64,000 nt of DNA from Pseudoxanthomonas sp. PXM02 (GTDB taxonomy: Bacteria > Pseudomonadota > Gammaproteobacteria > Xanthomonadales > Xanthomonadaceae): assembly GCF_014851805.1 (NCBI RefSeq), contig NZ_JACVAK010000003.1, forward strand, positions 147,501 to 211,500. Reading direction: 5' to 3'. Made by a program: the position numbers and the translations under genes. Shown in pieces: positions 1 to 9,585 of the stretch (position 1 is the stretch's first letter; each line of letters begins with the position of its first letter). Below the pieces are notes generated by a model. That model ran no database searches, had not been told where the DNA came from, and saw only the letters and a list, made by a program, of their open reading frames with translations.

Positions 1-28
1 AATCAAAAAAGCTATTTGACTCAATGGT

Positions 29-57
29 TTGACGCGAAGTCTTCGCGTGTCTATGGT
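29..57 (+). promoter_or_regulatory. Sigma70-type promoter of the M23 peptidase, with a dyad in its spacer
   Basis: A -35-like TTGACG (29-34) and a -10-like TATGGT (52-57) are separated by exactly 17 bases. A perfect 8-bp inverted repeat, ACGCGAAG (32-39) and CTTCGCGT (41-48) around one base, fills most of the spacer. The start codon at 100 would then have a leader of about 36 bases. The dyad position suggests a repressor or a DNA-bending regulator; which one is unknown. Confidence 0.45.
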
Positions 58-99
58 ACGCCGATTGGGGCTTTGCCTTGGCCCCGGGGTGCAACCTTG

Positions 100-1539
100 A
101 TGCAAACTCATGGGGGCGGCAACAGCCGCAAGCAACTGTTCCGGGAGCGCCTTGGGGTGCTTCGCGATACCGCCGTGAAGCGGCATCTCCCGGAAGGGCG
201 CTGGACGCGCCGCCACTGGATCCACGCCAGTCTGTTCACCACCATCGGTGTGCTGATGGCGACCATCGTGCCGGGCTTTTCCAGCGCGATCCAGGCGCCG
301 GTGTCCGAGCCGCGCAATACGCTGCTGCTCGATCTGCCCGAACTGTCGGCCGAACGCCAGGCCGGTACCGCCGGCGACAGTTGGCAGGTCGTGCGGGTCA
401 AACCCGGCCAGACCATGGGGGCGATTTTCGAGGAACTCGGCATCCCGGCCGCCACGCTGCACCGCATCCTGGACAACGCCGACGCCAAGAAGGCGCTGAC
501 GCGCCTGAAGCCGGGCACCGAGATCGCCTTCGACCTGCCGGTCACCGGCGGCCTGCGCACCCTGCGTTACGACCGCGACCCCAGCCACCGGGTAGAACTG
601 GTCGTCGGCGCGGACAAGATCACCGAGCGCGTGGTCGCGCGCGAAACCACCACCCGCACCGTCGTACTCAGCGGCAAGGTGGGGCGGTCGTTGAACCGGT
701 CGGCGCGCAAGGCCGGCCTGACCTCGGCCAACATCAACTCGATGACGGACGAGATCTTCAAGTACGACATCGACTTCAATTCCGACCTGGGCCCGGAAGA
801 CCGCTTCAGCGTGGTGGTCGAACAGACCTGGCGCGAAGGCGAACTGATCAGCACCGGCCCGGTGCAGGCCGCCACCTTCACCGTCGACGGCAAGCTGCAT
901 TCGGGTTTCCGTTTCGCCCGCCCGGGCGGCAAGCCCGAGTACTTCACCGCCGCCGGCCGGCCGCTGAAGAAGAACTTCATCCGCATGCCGATCGCGTATG
1001 CCCGCATGAGCTCCAAGTTCGGTGCGCGTCGCCATCCGGTGCTGGGCACGATGCGCATGCACAAGGGCGTGGACTACGCTGCCTCGACGGGCACGCCGAT
1101 CATGGCGGCCGGCGACGGTCGCGTGCAGTTCGCAGGCTGGCAGGGCGGCTACGGCCGCACCGTGATCCTCGACCATGGCCGCGGCCACACCACGCTGTAC
1201 GCGCACATGTCGCGCATGGGCAACATCCGGCAGGGCCAGCGCGTCGCCCAGGGCACGGTGATCGGCTATGTCGGCACCACCGGCCTGTCGACCGGTCCGC
1301 ACCTGCACTACGAATTCCGCATCAACGGTGTGCACCGCAATCCGCTGTCGGTGACCATGCCGCCGCCGGAACCGCTGTCCGGCGCGCAACTCGCGGCGTA
1401 TCGCACCTACACGGCCAACGCGCTGGCGCGCATCCGCACGGTCGAAGACATCATCTACGCCGATGTCGGTCCCGCCGACGAGGCCACGAAGGCGACCACG
1501 GTCGCGGCAGCCAAGCCTGCTGCCGCCAAGAAGGGCTGA
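100..1539 (+). CDS. M23 family metallopeptidase (MepM/YebA-like peptidoglycan endopeptidase)
   Basis: This is a predicted membrane-anchored, periplasm-facing zinc endopeptidase that cleaves peptidoglycan cross-links. The 479-residue product has one transmembrane segment near residues 41-60, an OapA/LysM-like region around 95-170, and a C-terminal M23 (LytM) domain. Zinc ligands are visible: His321 and Asp325 in HKGVD, and the HLH motif with His401 and His403; YAHM is also present. The frame is open back to a TTG at 16, but that codon lies in the promoter, so ATG 100 is preferred. A hairpin terminator follows, and anmK lies downstream on the same strand. The three-dimensional family is clear; the exact bond cleaved is inferred. 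Confidence 0.9.
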   Translation: MQTHGGGNSRKQLFRERLGVLRDTAVKRHLPEGRWTRRHWIHASLFTTIGVLMATIVPGFSSAIQAPVSEPRNTLLLDLPELSAERQAGTAGDSWQVVRVKPGQTMGAIFEELGIPAATLHRILDNADAKKALTRLKPGTEIAFDLPVTGGLRTLRYDRDPSHRVELVVGADKITERVVARETTTRTVVLSGKVGRSLNRSARKAGLTSANINSMTDEIFKYDIDFNSDLGPEDRFSVVVEQTWREGELISTGPVQAATFTVDGKLHSGFRFARPGGKPEYFTAAGRPLKKNFIRMPIAYARMSSKFGARRHPVLGTMRMHKGVDYAASTGTPIMAAGDGRVQFAGWQGGYGRTVILDHGRGHTTLYAHMSRMGNIRQGQRVAQGTVIGYVGTTGLSTGPHLHYEFRINGVHRNPLSVTMPPPEPLSGAQLAAYRTYTANALARIRTVEDIIYADVGPADEATKATTVAAAKPAAAKKG

Positions 1540-1572
1540 CCGGACCAGCGTCCGCGCATGGCGGGAAGCGAG

Positions 1573-1604
1573 AAAAGGCGGGACACTGTCCCGCCTTTTT
1601 CTTT
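1573..1604 (+). terminator. Rho-independent terminator after the M23 peptidase
   Basis: A 12-bp perfect stem (AAAAGGCGGGAC at 1573-1584, GTCCCGCCTTTT at 1588-1599) closes a 3-base loop and runs into a T-rich tail. It separates the peptidase from anmK, whose start codon is 16 bases further on. Confidence 0.85.
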
Positions 1605-1619
1605 GTCCGACGGTCCCGC

Positions 1620-2759
1620 ATGACCCACGCCGCAGACGCCATCACTTCCGAGCTTTACCTGGGCCTGATGTCCGGCACCAGCGCCGACGGCATCGATGCC
1701 GCCCTTGTGCGCTTTGAAGGCGAAGGCCGCGCCCTGCGTTGCGAACTTGTCCATGGCCGCACCTTCGGCTGGGACGAAGCGCTTCGCACGCAGCTCGTCG
1801 CACTCGGCCAGGGCGCGGACAACGTGTCCCTGGATGCGCTGGGCTCGCTGGACGGCCGCATCGCGCTGGCGTTCTCGGATGCCGCGCTCGCGCTGCTGGA
1901 CGAAGCCAGTGTTCCGCGTGGCCGCGTGCGGGCGATCGGCTCGCACGGCCAGACGATCCGCCATCGACCGCAGGCGGAGCCGCCGTTCACCTGGCAACTG
2001 GGCGACGGCAATGTCATCGCCGAGCGCTGTGGCATCGCCACGGTCGCCGACTTCCGGCGTCGCGATGTGGCCGCAGGTGGTCAGGGTGCGCCGCTGATGC
2101 CCGCCTTCCACGCGGCGCTGCTGGGGTCTCCGCAGGAAGACCGTGCAGTGCTCAACCTGGGCGGCATTGCCAACTTCACGCTGCTGCCCACCGTGGGCGA
2201 CGTGCGCGGCTTCGATACCGGTCCGGCGAACGCGCTGATGGATGCCTGGTGCGAGCGACACACCGGGCGCGCCTACGATGCCGACGGCGCCTTTGCCGCC
2301 AGCGGCCAGACGAGCGCGGCATTACTGGCGAAGCTGCTGGCCGACCCCTGGTTCGCGCTGCCGCCACCGAAAAGCACGGGGCGCGAGCACTTCCACCTGG
2401 ACTGGCTGCAGGCACGCGTGGAGGGCGATACGCCATCGCCTGCCGACGTGCAAGCCACGCTGCTCGATCTCACCGCACGCACGGTCGCCGATGCGCTGCA
2501 GATGACCCAACCCGAGACGCGCCGTGTACTGGTCTGCGGCGGTGGCGTGCGGAATCCGGTGCTGATGGCGCGCCTGGCGGCCTACCTGCCGCAGGCGGTA
2601 GTGGAATCGACCGCCGCGCACGGGCTGGATCCGGATTACGTGGAAGCGATGGGTTTTGCCTGGCTGGCGCGCGAAACGCTGGCCGGCCGCCCCGGCAACC
2701 TGCCTGCCGTCACCGGCGCGTCGGGGCGCCGCGTGCTCGGCACGGTGTATCCGGCCTAG
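1620..2759 (+). CDS. anmK: Anhydro-N-acetylmuramic acid kinase
   Basis: AnmK opens the 1,6-anhydro ring of anhydro-MurNAc and phosphorylates it to MurNAc-6-phosphate, which recycles cell-wall sugar in the cytoplasm. The 379-residue length fits the family. Visible motifs are the phosphate-binding [12 protein letters not shown] near residues 15-26, [21 protein letters not shown] and [11 protein letters not shown]. The ATG at 1620 puts the first motif at the usual distance from the N terminus. The stop codon overlaps that of the convergent small gene by two bases. The neighbours (a peptidoglycan peptidase and an AmpG-like permease) agree with a cell-wall recycling role. Confidence 0.95.
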   Translation: MTHAADAITSELYLGLMSGTSADGIDAALVRFEGEGRALRCELVHGRTFGWDEALRTQLVALGQGADNVSLDALGSLDGRIALAFSDAALALLDEASVPRGRVRAIGSHGQTIRHRPQAEPPFTWQLGDGNVIAERCGIATVADFRRRDVAAGGQGAPLMPAFHAALLGSPQEDRAVLNLGGIANFTLLPTVGDVRGFDTGPANALMDAWCERHTGRAYDADGAFAASGQTSAALLAKLLADPWFALPPPKSTGREHFHLDWLQARVEGDTPSPADVQATLLDLTARTVADALQMTQPETRRVLVCGGGVRNPVLMARLAAYLPQAVVESTAAHGLDPDYVEAMGFAWLARETLAGRPGNLPAVTGASGRRVLGTVYPA

Positions 2760-2983
2760 AAGCCCTTGCCGGGCGGAACGTCCTTGAGTGCGCTGATGGC
2801 CTCGGCGAGTGCATTGACCTCGCGATCATCGAAGCCGCCGCGGACTTCGGCCTCGCACACGAACAGACCCTGTTCCAGCAGGTTGAAGATGGTGTCGTGG
2901 ATCGGCCAGCCCCGCGCGTGCGAGACGCGCCGGATGCGCTCGGCCAGGATCGGGTCCACGTCCTTCAGCACGATGTCGGTCAT
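2756..2983 (-). CDS. Small conserved protein, possibly ribbon-helix-helix
   Basis: This 75-residue protein starts [20 protein letters not shown] short strand followed by two amphipathic helices resembles a ribbon-helix-helix (FitA/CopG-like) DNA-binding domain, but the match is weak. No toxin-like partner is adjacent, so I do not call it an antitoxin. Its TAG stop overlaps that of anmK inside a CTAG. It lies downstream of the AmpG-like gene on the same strand with a 58-base gap and may be transcribed separately. The function is unknown. Confidence 0.65.
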   Translation of the reverse strand: MTDIVLKDVDPILAERIRRVSHARGWPIHDTIFNLLEQGLFVCEAEVRGGFDDREVNALAEAISALKDVPPGKGF

Positions 2984-3041
2984 TGCTGCGCCCCTAACAC
3001 GCCCCGCCGAGAACTGTAACGCACACCGGAGGCAGCATCCG

Positions 3042-4388
3042 CTACCCGGCCACTGAAGGTCGCGCGCGCAGCTGGCGCGCCAACCAGAGGCACAGCAACA
3101 GCGCCGGCAGGCCTGCGAGTGCCGTACCAAGGAAGAACAAGGCATACCCCTCTATCAAGGTACGGCCCACCGCCAGATACTCGACGGCGACACCTGAGAA
3201 ACCTTTCAGCATCTTCCCGAGCAAGGCATAGAACGAACTGAGCAGCGCATATTGGGTCGCGGTGTAGCCGATGCTGGTCAGGCTGGACATGTAGGCGACC
3301 AGCGCGGTGCCCGCAAAGCCCGTGGCGAAGCCGTCGATCGCCATCGCCGAGACAAAGACGGTCGGATCGCCGTGGGTATAAGCCACCCAGCTGAAAGCCG
3401 CGTTGGAGCCGGGCCCCAGGATGGCGCCGGCGAGCAGGGTCGGCGCGAATCCGAAGCGCACGGCGCTGATACCCGCCGCGGCGATGCCGATGAGCGATGA
3501 GATCAATCCCACCGACGCCCGCACTTCACCCACGAACTCCTTGCTCAGGCCGATGTCCGCGTAGAACGGGTTGTTCATCGGGCCCATCACGAAATCGGGC
3601 AGCCGGTAGAGACTGATCGCCGCGAGCATCAGCAACGCCCACTTGCCGTGCGCCCTGAAGAACGCGATGAAGGGTCCGATGATCGCGTCCCAGAGACCCG
3701 AAAGCGTCCAGAGGGATTCGGAATGCGTCGCGGACGCCAACTGGGTGGCCGCCGGCTCGCGCGCCAGGAACAGAGCCGAGAACATGCCAACGCCCATCAG
3801 CGCCGCCATCATCCAGTACGACATGGCCCAGCCCACGTAGGTGGCCAGGATCAGGATCAGTGCGTCTGTCACCAGCAGGGCGGTACGGTAGCCGAACTGG
3901 GTGCCCGAGGTCAGCAGGCCCAGTTCTTCCGTGTTGTTGGCGATCTCGATGCGCCAGGCATCGATCACGATGTCCTGCGTGGCCGAGGCGAACGCGGCAA
4001 TCAACGCAAGCACGGCGAAGGTCACCAGTCCGCCCTGCGGCTGCACGATGGCCATGCCGGCCAGACCGCCGGCCACCACGATCTGCGACAACAGCATCCA
4101 GCCGCGGCGACGTCCCAGTCGCCCCAGCAGCGGCACGTCGGTCTTGTCGATGATCGGCGCCCAGAGGAACTTGAGCGTGTACGCCAGGCCCACCCAGGAC
4201 AGGAACCCGATCGCCGACAGCTCACTGCCGTTCTCGCGCATCCAGTAGCCCATGGTGTTGCCCACCAGGTACAGCGGCAGGCCCGACGAGAACCCCAGCA
4301 GCAACATCGCCAGTACCTTGGGCTGGCGCAGGTTGAGAAGGACGTTCTGCCAGGGCTTGCGGGACGGCGGCGCGGCACTCGAGGTCAT
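3042..4388 (-). CDS. AmpG-like MFS transporter (muropeptide permease family)
   Basis: This 448-residue protein looks like a major facilitator with about 12 membrane segments. The stretches GFSSGLPLYLVGNT, FLSWVGLAYTLKFLWAP, GRRRGWML and SATQDIVIDAW correspond to conserved parts of AmpG, which imports anhydromuropeptides from the periplasm. Its start codon overlaps the stop of the exonuclease III gene (TGATG), so the two are probably translationally coupled. AnmK nearby would act on sugars released from AmpG cargo. It is shorter than the longest AmpG proteins, and the substrate is inferred from family similarity only. Confidence 0.82.
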   Translation of the reverse strand: MTSSAAPPSRKPWQNVLLNLRQPKVLAMLLLGFSSGLPLYLVGNTMGYWMRENGSELSAIGFLSWVGLAYTLKFLWAPIIDKTDVPLLGRLGRRRGWMLLSQIVVAGGLAGMAIVQPQGGLVTFAVLALIAAFASATQDIVIDAWRIEIANNTEELGLLTSGTQFGYRTALLVTDALILILATYVGWAMSYWMMAALMGVGMFSALFLAREPAATQLASATHSESLWTLSGLWDAIIGPFIAFFRAHGKWALLMLAAISLYRLPDFVMGPMNNPFYADIGLSKEFVGEVRASVGLISSLIGIAAAGISAVRFGFAPTLLAGAILGPGSNAAFSWVAYTHGDPTVFVSAMAIDGFATGFAGTALVAYMSSLTSIGYTATQYALLSSFYALLGKMLKGFSGVAVEYLAVGRTLIEGYALFFLGTALAGLPALLLCLWLARQLRARPSVAG

Positions 4389-5158
4389 CAGGTGTAGTCC
4401 ACCGTGAAAGGGGCATGGTCGGAGAAGCGCTGCTCGCGGTAGATCGAACAGGCCTTCAGGCGATCCCGCAGCGACGGGGTGACAAACTGGTAGTCGATCC
4501 GCCATCCCACGTTGTTGGCGCGCGCCGCGCCGCGGTTGCTCCACCAGGTGTAGTCCTGCCCTTCCGGATGCAGCACGCGGTAGACATCGACCCAGCCACC
4601 GTCATCCACGCACATCCCGTTCAGCCAGTCGCGCTCGGGCGGCAGGCAGCCGGAGTTCTTCTGGTTGCTGGTCCAGTTCTTGATGTCGAGGCGGCTGCGC
4701 ACGATGTTCCAGTCGCCGCACAGCACGTAATGCCGCCCGCTGCGGCGCCACTCGTCCAGCACCGGCGCCAGCCAGTCCATGACCTTGAACTTGAAGCCCT
4801 GGCGCTCATCGCCCGACGATCCGGACGGAATATAGAAGGACACCACGCTCAGGTTGCCGAAGCGCGCCTCGATGTAGCGGCCCTCCTCGTCGAACTCCGG
4901 CCAGCCCAGCGCCGTGCGGACCTCGTCGGGCTCGCGCCTGGCGTAGATCGCCACACCGCTGTAGCCCTTCTTGGTGGTGGCGTCGCGGAACCAGGCCTTG
5001 TAGCCGGCCGGCAGGAATTCGGGACCGGCCAGCTGGTGTTCCTGCGCCTTGGTCTCCTGCACGCACAGCACGTCGGCGTCCTGCGCGGTGAACCAGTCGA
5101 AGAAGCCCTTGGTGGCGGCCGAGCGCAGGCCGTTGGCGTTGAAGCTGATGATGCGCAT
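4388..5158 (-). CDS. xth: Exodeoxyribonuclease III
   Basis: This 256-residue protein is an AP endonuclease and 3'-5' exonuclease of the EEP superfamily, acting in base-excision repair. It starts MRIISFNANGLRSA, and shows the catalytic Glu in QETK, the GDWNIVRSRLD segment with active-site Asp and Asn, and the C-terminal SDHAP with the catalytic Asp-His pair. The length matches the family. It is first in a two-gene operon with the AmpG-like permease and is divergent from pyrE. The functional link between the two operon members is not obvious. Confidence 0.93.
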   Translation of the reverse strand: MRIISFNANGLRSAATKGFFDWFTAQDADVLCVQETKAQEHQLAGPEFLPAGYKAWFRDATTKKGYSGVAIYARREPDEVRTALGWPEFDEEGRYIEARFGNLSVVSFYIPSGSSGDERQGFKFKVMDWLAPVLDEWRRSGRHYVLCGDWNIVRSRLDIKNWTSNQKNSGCLPPERDWLNGMCVDDGGWVDVYRVLHPEGQDYTWWSNRGAARANNVGWRIDYQFVTPSLRDRLKACSIYREQRFSDHAPFTVDYT

Positions 5159-5273
5159 GTGCTCGTCGTTCGTCGGAAACCGGGCAAGCGTACCCGAACC
5201 GGCGCGCCCATCGCGCGACGTCGACCGAGGGGCGGTTATCCTGTCCTCCGACCTGTTCAGCCCCATGCCGCCC

Positions 5274-5945
5274 ATGACCGATCACCGCGCCCGCTTCCTC
5301 CAGATCGCCCTGCACGCGCAGGCCCTGCGCTTCGGCCAGTTCACCCTGAAATCGGGACGGCAGAGTCCGTACTTCTTCAATGCGGGCCGCTTCGACAGTG
5401 GTGCGCGGCTGGCGGGCCTGGCCGCGTGCTATGCCGATGCGGTGGAAGAGGCAGGCGTCGAGTTCGACCTGCTGTTCGGGCCCGCCTACAAGGGCATTCC
5501 ATTGGCGACCGCGGTGGCCTGCGAGTTCGCCCGACGCGGCCGTGACCTGCCGGTCGCCTTCAACCGCAAGGAAGCCAAGGACCATGGCGAGGGCGGGCTG
5601 CTGATCGGCGCGCCGCTGGAGGATCGTCGCGTGCTGATCGTCGACGACGTGATCACCGCCGGCACCGCCATCCGCGAAGCGCTGGGCCTGATCCGCGCCG
5701 GTGGCGGCACGCCGGCCGGCATCGTGGTGGCACTCGACCGGCAGGAAGTGCTGGGCGAACCGGGTACCGGCGGTGTGCGCCGCTCCGCCGCGCAGACGGT
5801 CGCCGAAGAAACCGGCGTCCCGGTGATCGCCGTGGCCAGCCTGCACGACCTGCTTGCATTTGCCGGCGAAAGCGCCGACCTTGTCCGCCATCGCGACGAC
5901 CTGCTGGCCTACCGGGCCCGCTACGGCAGCGCGAGCCAGGACTGA
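5274..5945 (+). CDS. pyrE: Orotate phosphoribosyltransferase
   Basis: PyrE joins orotate to PRPP to give orotidine-5'-phosphate in pyrimidine synthesis. The 223-residue sequence shows FGQFTLKSGRQSPYFFN near the N terminus, GPAYKGIPLA, FNRKEAKDHGEGG, and the PRPP loop VLIVDDVITAGTA. I chose ATG 5274 (MTDHRARF) because it matches the family's usual N terminus; an in-frame ATG at 5265 would add three residues. No strong ribosome-binding site distinguishes them. The gene is divergent from xth. Confidence 0.95.
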   Translation: MTDHRARFLQIALHAQALRFGQFTLKSGRQSPYFFNAGRFDSGARLAGLAACYADAVEEAGVEFDLLFGPAYKGIPLATAVACEFARRGRDLPVAFNRKEAKDHGEGGLLIGAPLEDRRVLIVDDVITAGTAIREALGLIRAGGGTPAGIVVALDRQEVLGEPGTGGVRRSAAQTVAEETGVPVIAVASLHDLLAFAGESADLVRHRDDLLAYRARYGSASQD

Positions 5946-5962
5946 CGCAGCAGGGGGCTGCC

Positions 5963-6691
5963 ATGACCGTCCGCACCTACACCACTCTCGCCGCCGCGCT
6001 TTCCGTGCTTGTGGCATACCATGCGTTCGCCCAGGGCAACAAGGGCAAGCCAGCCGCTGCGCCGACCGCGAAGAAGCTCTTCTGCTGGGAAGAGAAGGGC
6101 CAACGCGTCTGCAGCGACGCCCTCCCCGCCGATGCCGTGAATGTCGCGCGTGACGAGATCAGCGCGACCAGCGGCCTGCGCACCGGCGGCGTGGATCGCG
6201 CCATGACCGAGGAGGAGCGTGCGCAGGCCGCCATCGCCGCGCAGCAGGCACAGATCGATGCCGCCGCCGCGGACATGCGCCGCCGCACTGACGCGGCGAT
6301 GCTGCTCTCGTATCGCAGCGAAGACGAACTGCGCCGCGTGTTCGACGAGCGGACGGCCATCGTCGACAACAACGTGCGCACCGCCAGCTACAACACGGTC
6401 AGCCTGCGCGACGGCCTCATCAGCCTGCTCCAGACCGCGGGCGACAACGAGCTGGCGGGCCGTCCCGTCCGCAAGGAAGTGGCCGCGTCCATCCACCAGC
6501 GCCATGCGGAACTGGTCCGTACGCGCCGCCTGCAGCAGAGCTTCGAGAAGCAGCGCGCGGAACTGGACGTGGAGATCGCCGATATCCTGCAGCGCTTCCG
6601 CGCGATGAAGGGCGTCTCGCCGGAGCAGGCGGAAGAAGCCGCGCTGAAGTCCGCCACCACGCCGGAAGCGCCCGCACCCGTCCGCAAGTAG
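5963..6691 (+). CDS. Exported coiled-coil protein with a DUF4124-like N terminus
   Basis: This 242-residue protein has a signal peptide ending near YHAFAQ and a short Cys-containing region (LFCWEEKGQRVCSDALP) that resembles DUF4124. A long helical, Glu/Arg/Ala-rich region, probably coiled coil, fills residues 70-220. A good ribosome-binding site (GGGGG) lies 6 bases before the ATG. It follows pyrE by 17 bases, so co-transcription is likely, and a strong terminator follows. The role is unknown; a periplasmic location is inferred from the signal peptide. Confidence 0.8.
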   Translation: MTVRTYTTLAAALSVLVAYHAFAQGNKGKPAAAPTAKKLFCWEEKGQRVCSDALPADAVNVARDEISATSGLRTGGVDRAMTEEERAQAAIAAQQAQIDAAAADMRRRTDAAMLLSYRSEDELRRVFDERTAIVDNNVRTASYNTVSLRDGLISLLQTAGDNELAGRPVRKEVAASIHQRHAELVRTRRLQQSFEKQRAELDVEIADILQRFRAMKGVSPEQAEEAALKSATTPEAPAPVRK

Positions 6692-6714
6692 GCTGCTGCC
6701 TGCGCCGGAAAACG

Positions 6715-6744
6715 AAAACGCCGGGCATTGCCCGGCGTTTTCTT
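6715..6744. terminator. Bidirectional terminator
   Basis: A 12-bp perfect stem (AAAACGCCGGGC at 6715-6726, GCCCGGCGTTTT at 6730-6741) closes an ATT loop. A-runs and T-runs on both sides let it stop transcription from the pyrE side and from the convergent phosphomannomutase operon. Confidence 0.85.
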
Positions 6745-6763
6745 GTCCGTCATCGGACTGCGA

Positions 6764-9124
6764 TCAGAACGTCATCTTCAGTTCCGGTGCCAGCGCCTGC
6801 AGGCGGGAACGGAACTCGTCCTTGATGCGCTCCAGCGCCGCCGTATTGTCGGCCTCGAAGCGCAGCACCAGGATCGGTGTGGTGTTGGAGGCCCGCACCA
6901 GGCCCCAGCCGTCGTCCCAGTCCGCTCGCAGGCCGTCGATCGTGGACAGGCGCGCGCCTTCGAACTCGACCCCGTCGACGAACCGCTCGACGATGGCATG
7001 TGGCGTGCCTTCCACCACGTCGACCTTGATCTCCGGCGTCGACACGCCATCGGGCAACTCGGCCAGCACCTCGGACGGCGTTTCCGTGCGGTTGGCCAGG
7101 ATCTCCAGCAGGCGCGCGGCGGAGTACAGGCCGTCGTCGAACCCGTACCAGCGCTCCTGGAAGAAGAAGTGGCCACTCATCTCGCCCGCCAGTTCCGCGC
7201 CGCTTTCGCGCATCTTGGCCTTGATCAGCGAATGGCCGGTCTTCCACATCATCGGCGTGCCGCCATGGCGCAGCACCCAGCCCTGCATCTTTCCGGTGCA
7301 CTTCACGTCGTAGATGATCAGCGCGCCCGGATTGCGCTCCAGCACGTCCGCTGCGAACAGCATCAGCAGGCGGTCGGGGAAGATGATCGCGCCTTCCTTG
7401 GTCACCACGCCGAGGCGGTCGCCGTCGCCATCGAACGCCAGGCCGATGTCGGCATCGAAGCGCTTCACCGTCTGGATCAGGTCTTCCAGATTGTGCGGTT
7501 CACTCGGGTCCGGATGGTGGTTCGGGAACGTACCATCGACCTCGCAGTACAGCGGAATCACGTCGGCGCCGATGGCTTCCAGCAGTTGCGGCGCGATGTC
7601 GCCCGCGACGCCGTTGCCCGCGTCCACCACGACCTTCAGCGGACGCTCGAGCTGCACGTCATCGGCGATGCGCTGGATGTAGTCGGCGGCGATGTCGCGC
7701 TGCTGCAGGTCGCCCGGGATGCCGGCCACGTACAGGCGGTTGTCGCGGATGCGCTCGTACAGGTCGGTGATGGCGTCGCCCGACAGGGTCTGTCCACCGA
7801 CCACGATCTTGAAGCCGTTGTAGTCCGGCGGATTGTGGCTGCCGGTCACCGCCACGCAGCTGCCGGCGCGCAGGTGGTAGGCGCCGAAGTAGGCCACCGG
7901 CGTCGGCGCCAGGCCGATGTCGATGACGTTGCGGCCCGCCTTGCGCAGGCCCTCGATCAATCCGCCGACCAGGTCCGGGCCGGACAGGCGGCCATCGCGG
8001 CCGACGACGATGTCCGGCAGGTCTTCGTCGCGCATCACCGAGCCGATGGCCAGACCGATCAGTTCGGCGACCTCCACGCTCAGCGACTTCCCGACGATGC
8101 CGCGGATGTCGTACGCGCGGAAGATGCCAGGATCCACGTCCACCGCCTTGCCGTCGGCCTGGCGGTAGGCATCCTGTTCGCCCTCCTCTGTCGCCACGAC
8201 GGCGCGGCCGGTGGTCGCAGGCGGCGGATCGCGCAGCAGCGCTTCACCCAGGGTGGGTTCCTCTGCGTCATGCGCCTCACCGCCGTCCGCGCCCCGGCGT
8301 CCCGGGCGGAGGCCGCCCCGTGCAACCAGCACGGCCGCTATGGCCAGGCCTGCCAGCAGCGCGGCCACCACGAGGGCCGGCATTGCGCCCAGGCCCAGCG
8401 GGCCGGATTCGCTGTCGGGCACCGCCGTCGCCACGCGCAGACCGGTCTTGCCAACCGCATGCGCCATGCGCTCGGCACCGTCTTCCAGTCGGCTGTTGCC
8501 GCGCTGCTTGATCGAATAGCCGCCCTGGCGCAATGCCAGGTAGCCGCCGGCCGGCATCGCCACGCCGTCGAAGCCCTGCGTCAGACGCGCCAACGGCAGG
8601 CGCACGTACAGCACGCCCTGGGGCACCGCCGCGGCCAGCCCGAACGAGGCCTGCTTGCCGTCTCTCACCACACGCGTCGCCACGGCGTCGCCCTGCATCC
8701 CGGCCTCCAGCAAGGCGAGCTTGCTGTAGCCGAAGGCGGCGGCATCGTCGTACGCCGCGGTCAATGCGCCATCCAGGATTTCGACCTGCTCGACGCCGGT
8801 CCAGCCCTCGCGGATGGCGGCAATGGCAACGGCGGTGTCGTTTGCCGCCAGCGCCGCCTTGACCGGCGCGGACGCCAGACGCTGCTCCAGCTGCTTCACC
8901 TGGGCCGCATGACTCGCCAATACAGCGTCAACGGCGTTGTCGCGCGCCTGCTCGGTCTGTTCAAGCAGACCGGCATCGCGCCACTGGCGGATGCCGCTCC
9001 AGGCCATCAGTCCGGCCAGCAGCGCGAGCAGTACCGCCAGTTTCGGCAGCGCACTGCGCAGATCGCCCACGGCCATGCGTGCGCGGCTCTCGTTCGTCGT
9101 GTCCATCGGCTTGTCCCCTGTCAT
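6764..9124 (-). CDS. algC: Phosphomannomutase/phosphoglucomutase with an N-terminal membrane-anchored domain
   Basis: The C-terminal ~450 residues are a complete alpha-D-phosphohexomutase that makes sugar-1-phosphates for LPS and exopolysaccharide. The phosphoserine loop TGSHNPP contains Ser429, followed by the metal loop DGDGDR, the sugar loop GEMSGHF and the phosphate loop RASNTTP. The first ~330 residues are extra: a transmembrane segment near 17-40, a sensor-like region, a second membrane segment near 240-260 and a charged linker. Total length is 786 residues against about 460 for the stand-alone enzyme. The ATG overlaps the dut stop by 4 bases (ATGA), which supports this start and coupled translation. 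Strict substrate preference cannot be read here. Confidence 0.88.
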   Translation of the reverse strand: MTGDKPMDTTNESRARMAVGDLRSALPKLAVLLALLAGLMAWSGIRQWRDAGLLEQTEQARDNAVDAVLASHAAQVKQLEQRLASAPVKAALAANDTAVAIAAIREGWTGVEQVEILDGALTAAYDDAAAFGYSKLALLEAGMQGDAVATRVVRDGKQASFGLAAAVPQGVLYVRLPLARLTQGFDGVAMPAGGYLALRQGGYSIKQRGNSRLEDGAERMAHAVGKTGLRVATAVPDSESGPLGLGAMPALVVAALLAGLAIAAVLVARGGLRPGRRGADGGEAHDAEEPTLGEALLRDPPPATTGRAVVATEEGEQDAYRQADGKAVDVDPGIFRAYDIRGIVGKSLSVEVAELIGLAIGSVMRDEDLPDIVVGRDGRLSGPDLVGGLIEGLRKAGRNVIDIGLAPTPVAYFGAYHLRAGSCVAVTGSHNPPDYNGFKIVVGGQTLSGDAITDLYERIRDNRLYVAGIPGDLQQRDIAADYIQRIADDVQLERPLKVVVDAGNGVAGDIAPQLLEAIGADVIPLYCEVDGTFPNHHPDPSEPHNLEDLIQTVKRFDADIGLAFDGDGDRLGVVTKEGAIIFPDRLLMLFAADVLERNPGALIIYDVKCTGKMQGWVLRHGGTPMMWKTGHSLIKAKMRESGAELAGEMSGHFFFQERWYGFDDGLYSAARLLEILANRTETPSEVLAELPDGVSTPEIKVDVVEGTPHAIVERFVDGVEFEGARLSTIDGLRADWDDGWGLVRASNTTPILVLRFEADNTAALERIKDEFRSRLQALAPELKMTF

Positions 9125-9585
9125 CGCACGCCGGTGTGGCCAAAGCCACCCGTCCCCCGTGCGCTGTCGGCGAAAGTATCCACCACTTGCAGGCTCACGC
9201 GCACGACCGGCAGCACCATGACCTGGGCGATGCGATCGCCGGGCTGGATGGTGAAGGCCTCGTGTCCGCGGTTCCACACACTGATCAGCAGCGGTCCCTG
9301 GTAGTCGGCATCAATCAGGCCGGTGCCATTGCCCAGCACGATGCCGTGGCGATGGCCCAGTCCGGAACGCGGCAGCACCACGGCGCACAACGCCGGGTCG
9401 CCCAGGTGCAGGGCGATACCGCTGGGCACCAGCGCCGCATCGCCCGGCTCCAGCACCAGTGGTGCTTCCAGGGCCGCGCGCAGGTCCATGCCGGCGCTGG
9501 CCTTGGTGGCGTAAGCCGGCAGCGGCCATTCGTCGCCGAAGCGGGGGTCCAGCAGCTTCACTTCCACTGCGCGGGATGCGCTCAT
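9121..9585 (-). CDS. dut: Deoxyuridine 5'-triphosphate nucleotidohydrolase
   Basis: This 154-residue trimeric dUTPase converts dUTP to dUMP and pyrophosphate, which keeps uracil out of DNA. The five family motifs are visible: [35 protein letters not shown], and the C-terminal [10 protein letters not shown] arm. It overlaps coaBC upstream and the phosphomannomutase downstream by 4 bases each, so all three are one translationally coupled operon. The coaBC-dut order is common in proteobacteria. Confidence 0.96.
   Translation of the reverse strand: MSASRAVEVKLLDPRFGDEWPLPAYATKASAGMDLRAALEAPLVLEPGDAALVPSGIALHLGDPALCAVVLPRSGLGHRHGIVLGNGTGLIDADYQGPLLISVWNRGHEAFTIQPGDRIAQVMVLPVVRVSLQVVDTFADSARGTGGFGHTGVR

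Noticed and set aside
16-99. TTG at 16 as the start of the M23 peptidase
   Set aside because: It lies upstream of the promoter -10 box, and the residues it would add (28) are not family-like. ATG 100 puts a basic stretch before the membrane segment.
2756-2983. Antitoxin call for the small protein after anmK
   Set aside because: The ribbon-helix-helix resemblance is weak and no toxin gene is adjacent, so a toxin-antitoxin pair cannot be supported.
1739-3019. Long open frame on the plus strand across anmK
   Set aside because: It is an Arg-, Gly- and Ala-rich frame antisense or out-of-phase to anmK with no domain pattern; high G+C gives long empty frames.
6728-9304. 858-codon open frame opposite the phosphomannomutase
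   Set aside because: It is the complement of a well-supported gene, rich in His, Gln and Arg, with no recognised motif.
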